Positions 1 to 8,160 of a stretch of DNA of 64,000 nucleotides are shown one piece after another (positions within the stretch are counted from its first letter, which is position 1; each line of letters starts with the position of its first letter). The DNA is from SZAS-18 sp031370675 (lineage in GTDB: Bacteria > Verrucomicrobiota > Verrucomicrobiia > Chthoniobacterales > SZAS-18). The position numbers and the translations under genes were made by a program. The DNA is taken from NCBI GenBank assembly GCA_031370675.1, contig JANMQT010000192.1, forward strand, positions 1-64,000, written 5' to 3'. The notes beneath the pieces are model-generated. The model worked only from the letters and a program-made list of their open reading frames with translations, had not been told where the DNA came from and searched no databases.

Positions 1-213
1 GCCGAACTTTCGAGCCTGCTTCGGAATCGAAGTCAGGCCGACGTCATCCTGATTGATGACGCGAGATTGTTCGGCGTGGATCCGGGCTATCCCGCGCTCG
101 AGGCGGTGCAGGCGTTGGTTTCCAAAACGCGGCCCGGCTGGCGGTTTGAGGTGTCCGATGACGTGATCCGCATCGCTCCACCATGGGCGGGCGAGGCGAA
201 ATCCGCGGAATAG
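1..213 (+). CDS. C-terminal 70 residues of an unidentified protein (5' truncated by window)
   Basis: An open frame runs from base 1 to a TAG at 211-213 and encodes the last 70 residues of a protein that starts outside the window. A hydrophobic strand followed by two aspartates (VILIDDARLFG) and a later WRFEVSDDVIRI stretch are visible. VILIDDAR-type tails occur in uncharacterised proteins of sugar or surface-polysaccharide loci, sometimes annotated as FkbM-like methyltransferases, but too little is present to name a family. The glycosyltransferase 400 bp downstream on the same strand fits a surface-glycan setting. Codon use is GC-rich and like the neighbours. Confidence 0.6.
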   Translation, partial: AELSSLLRNRSQADVILIDDARLFGVDPGYPALEAVQALVSKTRPGWRFEVSDDVIRIAPPWAGEAKSAE

Positions 214-313
214 AGCGGAGCACGGCGGCGTCTTACCCCGCAAGCAAAAATTCTTCCGGTTCACTTTGGCAGATCCGCCCGGCTCGAACATCTTCCCCCG
301 GCCGCGCCTCTTC

Positions 314-592
314 TAGGAACCTCTTGAACTACTGGCATGACCCGCGCGAGCGTCAATTGGGAGGCATGGTGGTGGCGCGAGAAGGGAGCGGGTTCCCATG
401 AACCCGTGACCGACGAGCAACACCGGCAGACGGCCCAATTCACGCTCGCCCTCCGGGTGGCGCCGCTTTTTGGCTTGGGAAGTGTCGCCGCGCTCGGGCA
501 GGATCGCCTTGGATCCAGCCGCTTCGCGCGCTCCGTGCCCAAGCCAAAATCGACTGCCACGCGGGCCATGCCAGCAGTTCAACAGGTTCCTA
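314..592. repeat. 279-bp structured inverted-repeat element, copy 1
   Basis: The element starts TAGGAACC and ends GGTTCCTA. Its ends form a 33-bp terminal inverted repeat (314-346 with 560-592). Two further stems lie inside: 346-361 with 434-449 (GAGCGTCAATTGGG against CCCAATTCACGCTC, one mismatch) and 468-479 with 538-549 (TTTTGGCTTGGG against CCCAAGCCAAAA, perfect). A second copy in the opposite orientation lies at 19909-20188. Stems are kept between copies while paired bases differ, which argues for a selected fold. No credible reading frame is present. It fits a non-autonomous REP/MITE-like element or a structured RNA; no mobilising gene is in the window. The preceding bases 214-313 hold nothing recognisable. 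Confidence 0.85.
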
Positions 593-611
593 AGGTTTTC
601 AGGTATTCAAG

Positions 612-2150
612 GTGAGTCCGCCCAATTCCCAAATGGATCGCATGGTTCCCCCTGGCTCGCCTCGGTCGACGCCGATATTTGCCTACGTCTTTGCGGGGCT
701 GATTGCAGCCAGCTTTACGCTCGGCATGTGGGGCCTGTTGCGCGAAAGGCGCGAAGCCGTGCTCGCGGTTACAGGCGGATACCTCATTTACGAAATGGGT
801 GTCAGTGGCCTGCTCGCGGTCGCCGCCGGGATCGGCGTCGCCCGCCGAATGCGGCGCGGCGGCGTGCCGGCGGGCGGGGCGCCCGAGACAGAGGCGCCGG
901 CCATGTCCGTGCTCATCGCCGCCTACAACGAGCGTTCGTGCATCGAGGCGACGATCGAAAGCGTGCGCGCGCAGACTGGGTTGGAGTTTGAGATTCTGGT
1001 CGCGAGCGACGGCTCGAACGATGGCATGAATGAATTTCTGATCACGCGCTATGACCTGCGTTCGGCCGTGTCGAGTTCGGGCTGGCAAATCCTGACGTCG
1101 GAAATCGATCCGCGCCTGCAGGTCCTCGCGCTGCCCAAAGTGGGCAAGGGTCACGCGCTGAACGCCGCGCTCGCCCTGGCGAAGTTTGATCTGGTCTCGA
1201 CGCTCGATGCCGACACGGATCTCGCCCCCGGCGCGCTCGCTTCGCTGGCCGCCACGTTTTGGGATCCGGACGTGGCTTCGGCTGGTGGATTCGTTTACAT
1301 CCGCAACGCGGGGGAGGGCGGACCGTGGCTCGCGCGCTATCAATATTGGGAATACCTCAAGAATTTCATGTGGCGCGTGGGGCTGGTTGAGATGGACGTG
1401 TGCCTGCAGGTGTCCGGCGCGTTCGGCGCGTTCCGCACCGCGATTCTCCGCGAGCTCGGCGGATTCGATGGCGATAGCAGCGTGGAGGACTACGAAATTA
1501 TCTTCCGCTTGCACGAGTGCCTGCGCGTTGCAGGCCGTGCGGATCGCCGGGTGGAGGTCGCACCGGGTGCGGTGGCTCTGACCGACGGACCGGAGACGCC
1601 GTCGGCGTTTATCGCGCAGCGCACGCGCTGGTTTGCGGGATTTTTGCAAACGATGTGGGATTACCGCTCGATGGTGGGCAACCGCCGGCTGGGCGCGCTG
1701 GGCTGGCTGCTGCTACCGATCAAGTGCATCGATGCGCTGCTGCCGATTTGGGGCGTGTTGTCGTTGAGCATCCTCGTCGCGGCGCTGGCCAGCGGCATCG
1801 AGGCCTTCCAGATCACCGCGGTGGCGCTCTTTGGGGGCAAGGTTGTGATTGAGCTGGCGAACGCCGCCATCGTCTGGACCTGCCACCGTGCGATGTTCGG
1901 GGACCGGCACTTTGCTGTGCGGATGTGGCCCTACATTCTGACCGAGGGGCTGGTCTTTCACTGGTTCCGGCAGATCGCGGTGCTCCGGGCCTATGTGCGG
2001 GCCTTCAACCGCCGGCAAAACTGGGAACAGCCCCGCTGGAGGGGAGAACCGCCCTCCCCGCAGGAGGTTGGGGAATCAAAAATCCCTTGCAATCTGGCCG
2101 GGTCGATTGGATACGTCCCACCCCGCGCCCGCCGCGGTCTTTTTCCGTAA
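612..2150 (+). CDS. Membrane-bound family 2 glycosyltransferase (processive-type)
   Basis: This 512-residue protein has the layout of BcsA/PgaC-like polymerising glycosyltransferases. One or two N-terminal membrane segments (about 20-77) precede a cytoplasmic GT-A domain, followed by several C-terminal membrane segments (about 355-470). GT2 hallmarks are visible: VLIAAYNE near 100, ASDGSNDG near 133, DAD near 199, VEDYEI near 291 and QRTRW near 336 (the QxxRW motif). It probably transfers sugars from a nucleotide-sugar to a growing glycan at the inner membrane; the sugar cannot be read from sequence. The GTG at 612 lies 20 bp after the structured repeat; ATG at 633 or 642 are alternatives. 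The extreme C-terminus looks unconserved. Confidence 0.85.
   Translation: MSPPNSQMDRMVPPGSPRSTPIFAYVFAGLIAASFTLGMWGLLRERREAVLAVTGGYLIYEMGVSGLLAVAAGIGVARRMRRGGVPAGGAPETEAPAMSVLIAAYNERSCIEATIESVRAQTGLEFEILVASDGSNDGMNEFLITRYDLRSAVSSSGWQILTSEIDPRLQVLALPKVGKGHALNAALALAKFDLVSTLDADTDLAPGALASLAATFWDPDVASAGGFVYIRNAGEGGPWLARYQYWEYLKNFMWRVGLVEMDVCLQVSGAFGAFRTAILRELGGFDGDSSVEDYEIIFRLHECLRVAGRADRRVEVAPGAVALTDGPETPSAFIAQRTRWFAGFLQTMWDYRSMVGNRRLGALGWLLLPIKCIDALLPIWGVLSLSILVAALASGIEAFQITAVALFGGKVVIELANAAIVWTCHRAMFGDRHFAVRMWPYILTEGLVFHWFRQIAVLRAYVRAFNRRQNWEQPRWRGEPPSPQEVGESKIPCNLAGSIGYVPPRARRGLFP
2087..2115 (+). promoter_or_regulatory. Possible promoter for rplS
   Basis: TTGCAA (2087-2092) and GATACG (2110-2115) are 17 bp apart, inside the poorly conserved 3' end of the glycosyltransferase gene and about 60 bp before rplS. 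It would separate rplS-rnhB-yraN from the upstream gene. The match is weak, so this is a tentative call. Confidence 0.3.
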
Positions 2151-2177
2151 TCGACCTCCTTCCCGCCCAACCGCCCC

Positions 2178-2618
2178 ATGAATCTCCTCGATAAAATCAG
2201 CCAGGAACAAAAGAAAAGCGACGCCCAGTCGTTCCGGGTCGGCGACACCGTCCGCGTCCACACCCGCGTGGTCGAGGGCGACAAGGAACGCATCCAGATT
2301 TTCACCGGCGTGGTCATCGCGCGCAAGGGCCGCGACATCAACAGTTCCTTCACCGTCCGCCGCATCTCCTACGGCGAGGGCGTGGAGCGCGTCTTCCCCG
2401 TGCATTCGCCGAAGGTGGCGAAGATCGAAGTCGAGCGGCAGGGAAATCCGCGCCGCGCGAAGCTGTACTACCTGCGCGATCGCACGGGCAAGGACGCCCT
2501 CTTCGTGAAGGAAAAGAAGACCCGCGCCGCCGGGAAGGCAACCGCCAAGGCTTCGGCCGCGGCCGACACGCCTGCCAAGGCGAAGAAAAAAGCGACGGCC
2601 GAAAAGGCCGAGGCTTAA
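2178..2618 (+). CDS. rplS: 50S ribosomal protein L19 with Ala/Lys-rich tail
   Basis: Residues 1-115 are a full L19: FRVGDTVRVHTRV, IQIFTGVVIARKG, SFTVRRISYGEGVERVFP and LYYLRD are signature stretches. L19 sits at the 30S-50S interface of the ribosome. The protein has 146 residues because a low-complexity tail of about 30 residues rich in Ala, Lys and Thr follows the domain; typical L19 has about 115. Such basic tails on ribosomal proteins are seen in other GC-rich lineages. It is followed at 21 bp by rnhB and then yraN, a common bacterial order. The trmD and rimM genes that often precede rplS are absent here. There is no clear Shine-Dalgarno before the ATG. Confidence 0.97.
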   Translation: MNLLDKISQEQKKSDAQSFRVGDTVRVHTRVVEGDKERIQIFTGVVIARKGRDINSSFTVRRISYGEGVERVFPVHSPKVAKIEVERQGNPRRAKLYYLRDRTGKDALFVKEKKTRAAGKATAKASAAADTPAKAKKKATAEKAEA

Positions 2619-2639
2619 GCCGACCGGAGGGCCGATCAC

Positions 2640-3299
2640 ATGGCCAAGCCGTCCGGGCGAAGTCCGACGACGGAGTCTTCCCGCCCGGACTTTTGTTTCG
2701 AGAGGCATCTGTTGGCCACCGGCGAAACCATCGTCGCCGGGATTGATGAAGCCGGCCGCGGCCCGCTCGCCGGGCCCGTGACCGCAGCCGCGGTGGTGTT
2801 GCCAGAATCGTACGCCGACGCACCGCTCGATGATTCCAAACGACTTTCCGAGGTCGCCCGCCTGGAGCTTTACGAACGGCTCACCACCGACAAGGCCGTC
2901 GAATGGGCTTGCGTGGTCGTGCAGGTCGAGGAGATCGACCGGATCAACATCCTGCGCGCGGCGCACGAGGCCATGCGTCGCGCGGTACTCGCGCTGGGAC
3001 GCCGGCCCAGCCACGTGCTGATCGATGGACTGCCGGTGCGTCCGTTTCCGATTCCCCAGACCGCGCTGGTGAAGGGCGATGGGCGGAGCCTGAGCATCGC
3101 GGCGGCGAGCATCATCGCGAAGGTCACGCGCGATCGGCTGATGGAGGCATTCGACCGCGAGTATCCGCAATACGGCTTTGCGCAGCATAAGGGCTATGCC
3201 ACGCCGGGGCATTTCGCTACGCTCTTCGCGCATGGGCCCTGTCCCATCCATCGCCGCAGCTTTGAGCCGGTGGCGCAAACGTATCTTCGCCTCGGCTGA
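2640..3299 (+). CDS. rnhB: Ribonuclease HII
   Basis: The 219-residue protein matches RNase HII, which cuts RNA in RNA-DNA hybrids and starts removal of misincorporated ribonucleotides. GIDEAGRGPLAGP near residue 34 supplies the catalytic Asp-Glu pair, DDSKRLS follows near 63, LIDGLP near 127 carries a further acidic residue, and SIAAASIIAKVTRDR is the characteristic C-terminal signature. An extra 30 or so residues precede the core. The ATG at 2640 has GGAGG at 2626-2630, well spaced. The gene sits between rplS and yraN and overlaps the start of yraN in another frame. Confidence 0.96.
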   Translation: MAKPSGRSPTTESSRPDFCFERHLLATGETIVAGIDEAGRGPLAGPVTAAAVVLPESYADAPLDDSKRLSEVARLELYERLTTDKAVEWACVVVQVEEIDRINILRAAHEAMRRAVLALGRRPSHVLIDGLPVRPFPIPQTALVKGDGRSLSIAAASIIAKVTRDRLMEAFDREYPQYGFAQHKGYATPGHFATLFAHGPCPIHRRSFEPVAQTYLRLG

Positions 3300-3696
3300 G
3301 GTCGGCGCGCCGGATCCGCGCCACGAGTTGGGTCGTCGCGGCGAGGACGCGGCCGCGAAGCATCTGCGGCAACGCGGCTGGAAGGTGCTCTACCGGAACT
3401 TCCGCGCGCCCGAGGGAGGGGAGGTCGATCTCGTCTGCCGCGACGGCAACACGCTGGTGTTCGCGGAGGTGAAGACGCGCGCCCGCTCGAGCGAGATCAG
3501 TCGTCCCGCCGACAACGTCACCGACGAGAAGGAGCGGCTCGTCGCGCGCGGCGCGCTCGCGTGGCTGCGCCTGCTGGGCGATCCGGACATCGAGTTTCGT
3601 TTCGACATTATCGAAGTGATCCTCCCGCCCGATCAGGTGGCGGAGATCACCGTGAACGAGGCGGCGTTTACCTTGCCGAAGGGCTGGCGGTACTGA
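3232..3696 (+). CDS. yraN: YraN/UPF0102 family putative endonuclease
   Basis: The conserved UPF0102 core is clear: LGRRGEDAAAKHL, then YRNFRAPEGGEVDLV and FAEVKTR. The E-D-ExK arrangement is that of a Holliday-junction-resolvase-like nuclease fold. The biochemical role of the family is not settled; it is commonly found after rnhB, as here. The start is uncertain: ATG 3232 overlaps the end of rnhB by 68 bp and gives 154 residues; an in-frame ATG at 3178 would add 18. The gene ends convergently with the nucleoside hydrolase, overlapping it by 29 bp. Confidence 0.85.
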   Translation: MGPVPSIAAALSRWRKRIFASAEVGAPDPRHELGRRGEDAAAKHLRQRGWKVLYRNFRAPEGGEVDLVCRDGNTLVFAEVKTRARSSEISRPADNVTDEKERLVARGALAWLRLLGDPDIEFRFDIIEVILPPDQVAEITVNEAAFTLPKGWRY

Positions 3697-4654
3697 GGTC
3701 GGCCGAGGAGCCCTCGAGACGCCAGAGAATCAGCGCCTTCGCGCCCGGTCGTGTGCCGGTGATCACGCGTGGGGCCCTGGCATCCGAGCTGGGCTCCAGC
3801 ACAAGGTGCGGCGGAGTGCTGGAATAACCGATGTGCGGACGGCATCCGGCGCTTTGCACCAGATCGGGATTGGTCACGGCCAGCACCGCCACGGAATCGA
3901 AGAGCGGTCCGCCCTCGACCCGCCAGAACCAGCGCCACAGACTTAACCACAACCGTGCGCGCTTTTGGAGCCAGGCGCCGCCGGGGCCGGATCGGCCGAT
4001 CGCGTCGAGGTCCGCGGCCGTGATCGTGCAATCGAGCGTGGCGCTGAACGGGACGAAGGTCAGCGGGATCTTCGCGGCAAGGACCACCGCGGCGGCCGCG
4101 GGATCTTTTTCAAAATTCGCGTCGTGAAATTCGTACGAGTTCCAAGTTCCGATGCGGAAGCGCTCATGCGGCCGTCGTCCGCCCAGGAACACGATCCGCT
4201 CCAGCCGATCGCGCAGGGCCGGCTCGCGCTGGAGGAGCGTGGCGAGATTCGTCAACGGGCCGAGCGCGATGTAGGTCAGGCGCCGCTCGCGCAGCGCGGC
4301 GGCCAGCGCGGTCGTCGCAGCCGTGGGAGTTCCGAAATCCGACGCGGCATTCGCGCCCGCGAAGACTTTCGCCTCGGTGATCCCGCTTTCTCCGCCGAAG
4401 CGCGTCGCGATTTCCCGGGCGATGGCAAAGGTCTTGGGCCCCGGCGCATTTCCCCACGAGGTGCTGATCCCGCGAATCCGAATTTGCGGGCTGCGCAGCG
4501 CCTGCACGAGGGCGAAGCCGTCGTCGGCGTCGCGGCCGACCATCCCGATCGATGGATCGGTATCGATCCAGACATCGGTTTGCCCGTGCGCGATCGGCGC
4601 GCCGGCGAGCACGAGCACGAGAAGGCTTAAGATGAGGCGCAGTCCACGAACCAT
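3668..4654 (-). CDS. Secreted nucleoside hydrolase (IUNH family)
   Basis: The 328-residue protein starts with a signal peptide (hydrophobic LRLILSLLVLVLAGAPIAHG) and then the inosine/uridine-preferring nucleoside hydrolase fold. WIDTDPSIG and the following RDADDGFAL give the Asp cluster that binds calcium. YIALGPLTNLATLL, IVFLGG and WNSYEFHDANFEKDPAAAAVV are typical. The family cleaves the N-glycosidic bond of ribonucleosides to ribose and base. Compared with the classic DTDxxxDD motif, several residues are inserted before the second Asp pair, as in one bacterial subgroup. Export suggests a scavenging role outside the cytoplasm. It is monocistronic; its start codon borders the tRNA promoter region. 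Confidence 0.88.
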   Translation of the reverse strand: MVRGLRLILSLLVLVLAGAPIAHGQTDVWIDTDPSIGMVGRDADDGFALVQALRSPQIRIRGISTSWGNAPGPKTFAIAREIATRFGGESGITEAKVFAGANAASDFGTPTAATTALAAALRERRLTYIALGPLTNLATLLQREPALRDRLERIVFLGGRRPHERFRIGTWNSYEFHDANFEKDPAAAAVVLAAKIPLTFVPFSATLDCTITAADLDAIGRSGPGGAWLQKRARLWLSLWRWFWRVEGGPLFDSVAVLAVTNPDLVQSAGCRPHIGYSSTPPHLVLEPSSDARAPRVITGTRPGAKALILWRLEGSSADLSTASPSAR

Positions 4655-4682
4655 TTGACCGCCATTTCATCTGGCCCATGAT
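4655..4682 (+). promoter_or_regulatory. Candidate promoter of tRNA-Val
   Basis: TTGACC (4655-4660), a 16-bp spacer and CATGAT (4677-4682) lie 25 bp before the tRNA gene. The first hexamer matches the consensus at five of six positions and the second at four of six. Its position directly in front of an isolated tRNA supports it. Confidence 0.4.
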
Positions 4683-4706
4683 TGTTCGTCGAGCGCTCTG
4701 CGCATC

Positions 4707-4778
4707 GGGCGGTTAGCTCAGTGGTAGAGCGGCTCGTTTACACCGAGTTGGCCGGGGGTTCGAATCCCTCACCGCCCA
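4707..4778 (+). tRNA. tRNA-Val (anticodon TAC)
   Basis: The 72 bases fold into a full cloverleaf. The acceptor stem is GGGCGGT/ACCGCCC, the D arm GCTC...GAGC, and the anticodon stem GCTCG/CGAGT with loop TTTACAC, giving anticodon TAC. The T arm is GGGGG-TTCGAAT-CCCTC, and the discriminator base is A. CCA is not encoded. It reads GUA and probably other GUN valine codons. It stands alone, with no second tRNA nearby. Confidence 0.97.
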
Positions 4779-4823
4779 GAGCAGAGTTCCAGAATAGGAC
4801 CTATTGGACCCATGTGACTATAT

Positions 4824-5390
4824 ATGAGTGCCGAAGGGTTCATGCCGCCTCACGGGAACTATCGCGAGCTTCTGTCCTACCAGAAAGCCGAAGTCGTCTA
4901 CGATCTGACCTTTCACTTTTGTCAGCGCTTCCTCAAAAAAGGCGACCGTACCATTGACCAGATGGTGCAGGCTGCCCGTTCCGGAAAACAGAACATCCTC
5001 GAAGGCAGCAAGGCTTCCGGTACCTCCAAGGAGATGGAGATCAAGCTTACCAATGTGGCCCGAGCCAGCCTCGAGGAGCTCCTTGAGGATTATCGAGATT
5101 TCCTCAGAGTCCGGGATCTCGCTGTCTGGAAAAAAGACTGGAAGGAGGCGATCTATGTTCGAAAACTCGGGAATAAGTCCCATGTGTCGTATGAGTCCTA
5201 TCGCGATTTCTGCGAGACTCGTCCCGCCGAGGTGGTGGCGAACATTGCGCTCTGCGTGATCCACCAAACCAACTACCTCCTAGACCAGCAGCTCCGCCGA
5301 CTGGAAAAAGACTTCCTCAACGAAGGCGGCCTGCGCGAGCGCATGACCCGCGCGCGTCTGCAACGGCGCAGCCAGACGTCTGCCCGGTAG
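4824..5390 (+). CDS. Four-helix-bundle protein related to 23S rRNA intervening-sequence proteins
   Basis: The 188-residue, helix-rich protein shows YQKAEVVYDLTFHFCQRFL, then KGDRTIDQMVQAARSGKQNI, EGSKASGTSKEMEIKL and NVARASLEELLEDYRDFL. This is the signature of the four-helix-bundle suffix family, relatives of the proteins encoded in intervening sequences of some 23S rRNA genes. The molecular role is unknown; the small bundles form oligomers. The C-terminal region after the bundle is Arg-rich. The gene has visibly lower GC than its neighbours and starts 46 bp after a tRNA gene, which hints at horizontal arrival. The leader (about 4793-4823) contains AGGACCTATTGGACCC, reminiscent of short dispersed repeats often found near such genes. 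Confidence 0.8.
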   Translation: MSAEGFMPPHGNYRELLSYQKAEVVYDLTFHFCQRFLKKGDRTIDQMVQAARSGKQNILEGSKASGTSKEMEIKLTNVARASLEELLEDYRDFLRVRDLAVWKKDWKEAIYVRKLGNKSHVSYESYRDFCETRPAEVVANIALCVIHQTNYLLDQQLRRLEKDFLNEGGLRERMTRARLQRRSQTSAR

Positions 5391-5397
5391 GGCACCT

Positions 5398-7260
5398 TCA
5401 CCGTGTCGCCAATCGCGCCTCGGCGGCTGCCATCATCTCCTGGAAGCGGGGATTGTCGCGCAGGGAATTGAGATCCGGATCGACCTTCGCGTGGTCGAGG
5501 AAGTCACGTGGCACCTTGTCGAAAAAGGGGCCGAGTAGATCGAGCGCGGCATCCGTTTCCTTCAAGTGCGCGGCCAGACCGCAGACGAAGTTGTAGCGCA
5601 TGTTCAGGTTGTCAGGATCGATGAGCAAGGCGCGGTTGATCCATTCCTTGGTCCGCTCCGACTCGCCAAGGGCCGCCAGGGCCGAAACGCCGTATCCCAT
5701 GGCTGACCCATTATTCCGGTCCTGCGCCACGACCTTTTCGACCCGGGCGAGCGTGACTTGCGCCGCCTGCCGCGCCGAGGCTGAATCTCCGATTGCCGTG
5801 TAACAAGTGACCAACATGCCCGGCGAGGAATAATCCGTCTCCACGAGGGCGGCCGCCTTTTTCCAGTAACGGATGGCCTCCTCCAACCGTTGCTGCCGGA
5901 AGCGTAGGACCGCGGCGGATCGGTTGACCTCGAACGACTCGGGGTCCAGTCGGAGGGCACTGGCGATTTCTGCAGATGCCTCTTCGTTCCGGCCTTCATC
6001 GGCGAGAATTTGGGCCTTGATGGCGTGCGCCTCGGCCAGGCCGGCATCCAACGCGAGCGCGCGCTCCGCCGCCGCCAGGCCGCTCTCGCCCGCGCGCCCG
6101 TGGGTCGACCAGAGCAGCCTTTGTCCCATCGCCATGAGGGCCCAGGCCCGCGCGTAGTTGGAATCGATTTCAGTGGCGCGGCGGCACAGGCGGATGATTG
6201 CCTCGTCCCGTCGCACATCGCCCATGTTGCCGGTGACATAATTCTGGCGGGCCATCAAATAGACGTTGTAAGCCTCGATATTGTCCGTGCCGCGCTGCTC
6301 GATCGCCTTCTTTTCCTCTGGCAGCAGCTTGAGCTTCAGCGCCTTGACGATGGCCTCCGAGATTTCATCCTGCAGCGCGAAGATGTCGGTGAGCTCGCGA
6401 TCGTAACGCTCGGCCCAGACATGGTTGTCGGTCGCGCCGTCGATGAGCTGCGCGGTGATGCGCACGCGCCCGCCGGACTTGCGCACGCTGCCCTCGAGCA
6501 CATGGCTGACCTTGAGCTGCCGGGCGATCTGCGGCACCTCGACCTGCTTGCCCTTGAAGGTGAACGCGCTGTTGCGCGAGATGACCGAGAGCGCGGAGAC
6601 CTTGCTCAAGTCCGTGATGATGTCCTCGGTGATGCCGTCGCTGAAATACTCCTGTTCCGGATCGCCACTCATGTTTGCGAAGGGCAGCACGCAAATCGAA
6701 AAGTGGCGGGCCGCGTCCGGCTTGGCGGGCTCCGCGTCGGCCGCCGCCGCTGGGCGAATCGAGAACACGTGCACCGGCCGCTGGATGTTTTTCACGGTGT
6801 GCTCTCCGAGGTCGTCAAACGAACCCGGCACCTTGCCCTCCACTTGATCGCGCACCGTGCGGGAGAGCGCGATGCCGCCTGCGGGCGCGAGCGACTCAAG
6901 CCGCGCGGCGACGTTTACGCCTTCGCCATAGATGTCGTCACCCTGCACGATGACGTCGCCAAGATTGACGCCGATGCGGTAACGCAGGCGCTGCGCCTCG
7001 GCGCACTCCGGCTCGGCCCGCGACGTCGCCCCTTGGATCTCCAGCGCGCATTTCATGGCATCGATGACGCTGGGAAATTCGACCAGCGCGCCATCGCCCA
7101 TCAGTTTGATGAGCCGACCCCCGTGGGCGGCGACCGCCGGGTCGAAAATCTCGCTCCGGTTGACCTTCAGGCGCTCGAGTGTGCCGGCCTCGTCGGCCTC
7201 CATCAGGCGGCTGTAGCCGACGACGTCGGCTGCGAGGATGGCGGTGAGTTTGCGCTGCAT
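5398..7260 (-). CDS. Class III adenylate/guanylate cyclase with C-terminal TPR region
   Basis: Residues 1-170 form a class III nucleotide cyclase catalytic domain. The metal-binding aspartates are at D12 (LAADVVGYSRLM) and D56 (KLMGDGALVEFPS), and IGVNLGDVI and GEGVNVAARLE follow. The middle (about 190-315) has VLPFANMSGDPEQEYFSDGITEDII and HVLEGSVRKSGGRVRITAQLID, a module regularly found between cyclase and TPR parts. From about 330 to the end are TPR-like helical repeats. The product is probably cAMP; substrate specificity was not resolved. No membrane segment is seen, so it is likely cytosolic and tuned by TPR partners. This architecture is especially common in alphaproteobacteria, so transfer is possible. 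It ends 7 bp from the convergent four-helix gene. Confidence 0.9.
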   Translation of the reverse strand: MQRKLTAILAADVVGYSRLMEADEAGTLERLKVNRSEIFDPAVAAHGGRLIKLMGDGALVEFPSVIDAMKCALEIQGATSRAEPECAEAQRLRYRIGVNLGDVIVQGDDIYGEGVNVAARLESLAPAGGIALSRTVRDQVEGKVPGSFDDLGEHTVKNIQRPVHVFSIRPAAAADAEPAKPDAARHFSICVLPFANMSGDPEQEYFSDGITEDIITDLSKVSALSVISRNSAFTFKGKQVEVPQIARQLKVSHVLEGSVRKSGGRVRITAQLIDGATDNHVWAERYDRELTDIFALQDEISEAIVKALKLKLLPEEKKAIEQRGTDNIEAYNVYLMARQNYVTGNMGDVRRDEAIIRLCRRATEIDSNYARAWALMAMGQRLLWSTHGRAGESGLAAAERALALDAGLAEAHAIKAQILADEGRNEEASAEIASALRLDPESFEVNRSAAVLRFRQQRLEEAIRYWKKAAALVETDYSSPGMLVTCYTAIGDSASARQAAQVTLARVEKVVAQDRNNGSAMGYGVSALAALGESERTKEWINRALLIDPDNLNMRYNFVCGLAAHLKETDAALDLLGPFFDKVPRDFLDHAKVDPDLNSLRDNPRFQEMMAAAEARLATR

Positions 7261-7356
7261 GTTTGGGCGGAGGCGGATACGCTACCAGCGGTCGGGGCGC
7301 GGGCACAGTCCCAATCTCTGGCTGCTAGGTGGCGGGTTCCTTTCGCCCTCTGGTAG

Positions 7357-7372
7357 ATTTGTTAAAACAAAT
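7357..7372. promoter_or_regulatory. Palindromic candidate operator between divergent genes
   Basis: ATTTGTT-AA-AACAAAT is a perfect 7-bp inverted repeat in an AT-rich patch between the cyclase gene and the Gly/Tyr-rich secreted protein, where both promoters should lie. A DNA-binding dimer could use it. No regulator is identified. Confidence 0.3.
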
Positions 7373-7431
7373 GGGGGACGGCAGTGTTAAATAAAGTCGT
7401 CCATTCCTACGTCAAAGAACGCATAACCTAT

Positions 7432-8085
7432 ATGAAGTCCCTCCTGATTGGCACTCTCACCCTCGCTCTTGGCGCCCCCGCTTTCGCTGGAACCCCCTCG
7501 GTTTCAACGGCTGCCAGCGAGAAATTCGGCTCTGACGTTCCGCTCAACTACACTGCGGTTGCCGGTGCGCGCGGTGGCCGGGCGGTGGTCGCCCCCGGAG
7601 GCAACCGGAGTCGTTACGCTCGGGGCGCCTACGGTTACCCTGGGCCTTATTTCGGCGGCTATTACCCCGGCCGTTATGGCTACCGGTACGGATACCGCTA
7701 CCCGTACTATGGATATGGAGGCTATTACGGCGGTTATTACGGTTACCCCTACGCCACGGCCCTGGCGTTTGGCGTCGGCCTGCCGCTCGCCTACAGCGCT
7801 GGCTACTATGCAGCGACCCCAGGCTATGCAACTTATCAGCAGCCCGTTTATCAAGGCCAGATCGTGGCCGAGACCGCGCCCGGCCGCATCGCGCCATCGA
7901 CTGGCGGGACGGCGGCTCGCTCGGTGCAGGCCGCGCTGCAAAATCGCGGCTATTACAACGGGCCGATTGACGGCCAGTTTGGGCCCGAGAGCCAGGCGGC
8001 CGTGGCCCGATTTCAGCAGGCCAATGGCCTTAAAGTCACCGGACTGATCAATTCGTCCACGCTTAGGGCGTTGAACTTAAAATAA
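7432..8085 (+). CDS. Secreted Gly/Tyr-rich protein with C-terminal peptidoglycan-binding domain
   Basis: A signal peptide (MKSLLIGTLTLALGAPAFA) is followed by a strongly Gly/Tyr-rich stretch (about residues 65-130, many YGYR, GGYYG and YPYY units). The C-terminal 60 residues match the PF01471 peptidoglycan-binding fold: VQAALQNRGYYNGPIDGQFG, then ESQAAVARFQQANGL. It probably sits in the periplasm or outer envelope attached to murein, with the aromatic region as a flexible or adhesive spacer. The ATG at 7432 was chosen because it begins the signal peptide. A stem-loop terminator follows at 8110. Confidence 0.85.
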   Translation: MKSLLIGTLTLALGAPAFAGTPSVSTAASEKFGSDVPLNYTAVAGARGGRAVVAPGGNRSRYARGAYGYPGPYFGGYYPGRYGYRYGYRYPYYGYGGYYGGYYGYPYATALAFGVGLPLAYSAGYYAATPGYATYQQPVYQGQIVAETAPGRIAPSTGGTAARSVQAALQNRGYYNGPIDGQFGPESQAAVARFQQANGLKVTGLINSSTLRALNLK

Positions 8086-8109
8086 CCGCCGCCTCATTTC
8101 CGAAGCAAG

Positions 8110-8141
8110 AAGGGTGGACCCGCGTCCGCCCTTTTTCTTTT
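8110..8141 (+). terminator. Rho-independent terminator of the Gly/Tyr-rich protein gene
   Basis: AAGGGTGGAC (8110-8119), loop CCGC and GTCCGCCCTT (8124-8133) form a 10-bp stem with one G-T pair. A T-rich tract (CTTTTTCTTTT) follows immediately. It lies 25 bp after the stop codon and just before the convergent acetyltransferase gene. Confidence 0.75.
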
Positions 8142-8160
8142 CCGTCGCGGTGTCTTCCGA

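Noticed and set aside
314..592. Structured repeat as a small protein gene or an insertion sequence
   Set aside because: Frames in it are short, shifted and different between copies; there is no transposase, and the paired changes fit a fold and not codons.
579..1649. 356-codon minus-strand frame opposite the GT2 gene
   Set aside because: It is a shadow of the glycosyltransferase, whose motifs are complete on the plus strand.
4707..7260. Integrated island using tRNA-Val as attachment site
   Set aside because: No integrase is present, and no second copy of the tRNA 3' end was seen in the window; only the mild composition shift remains.
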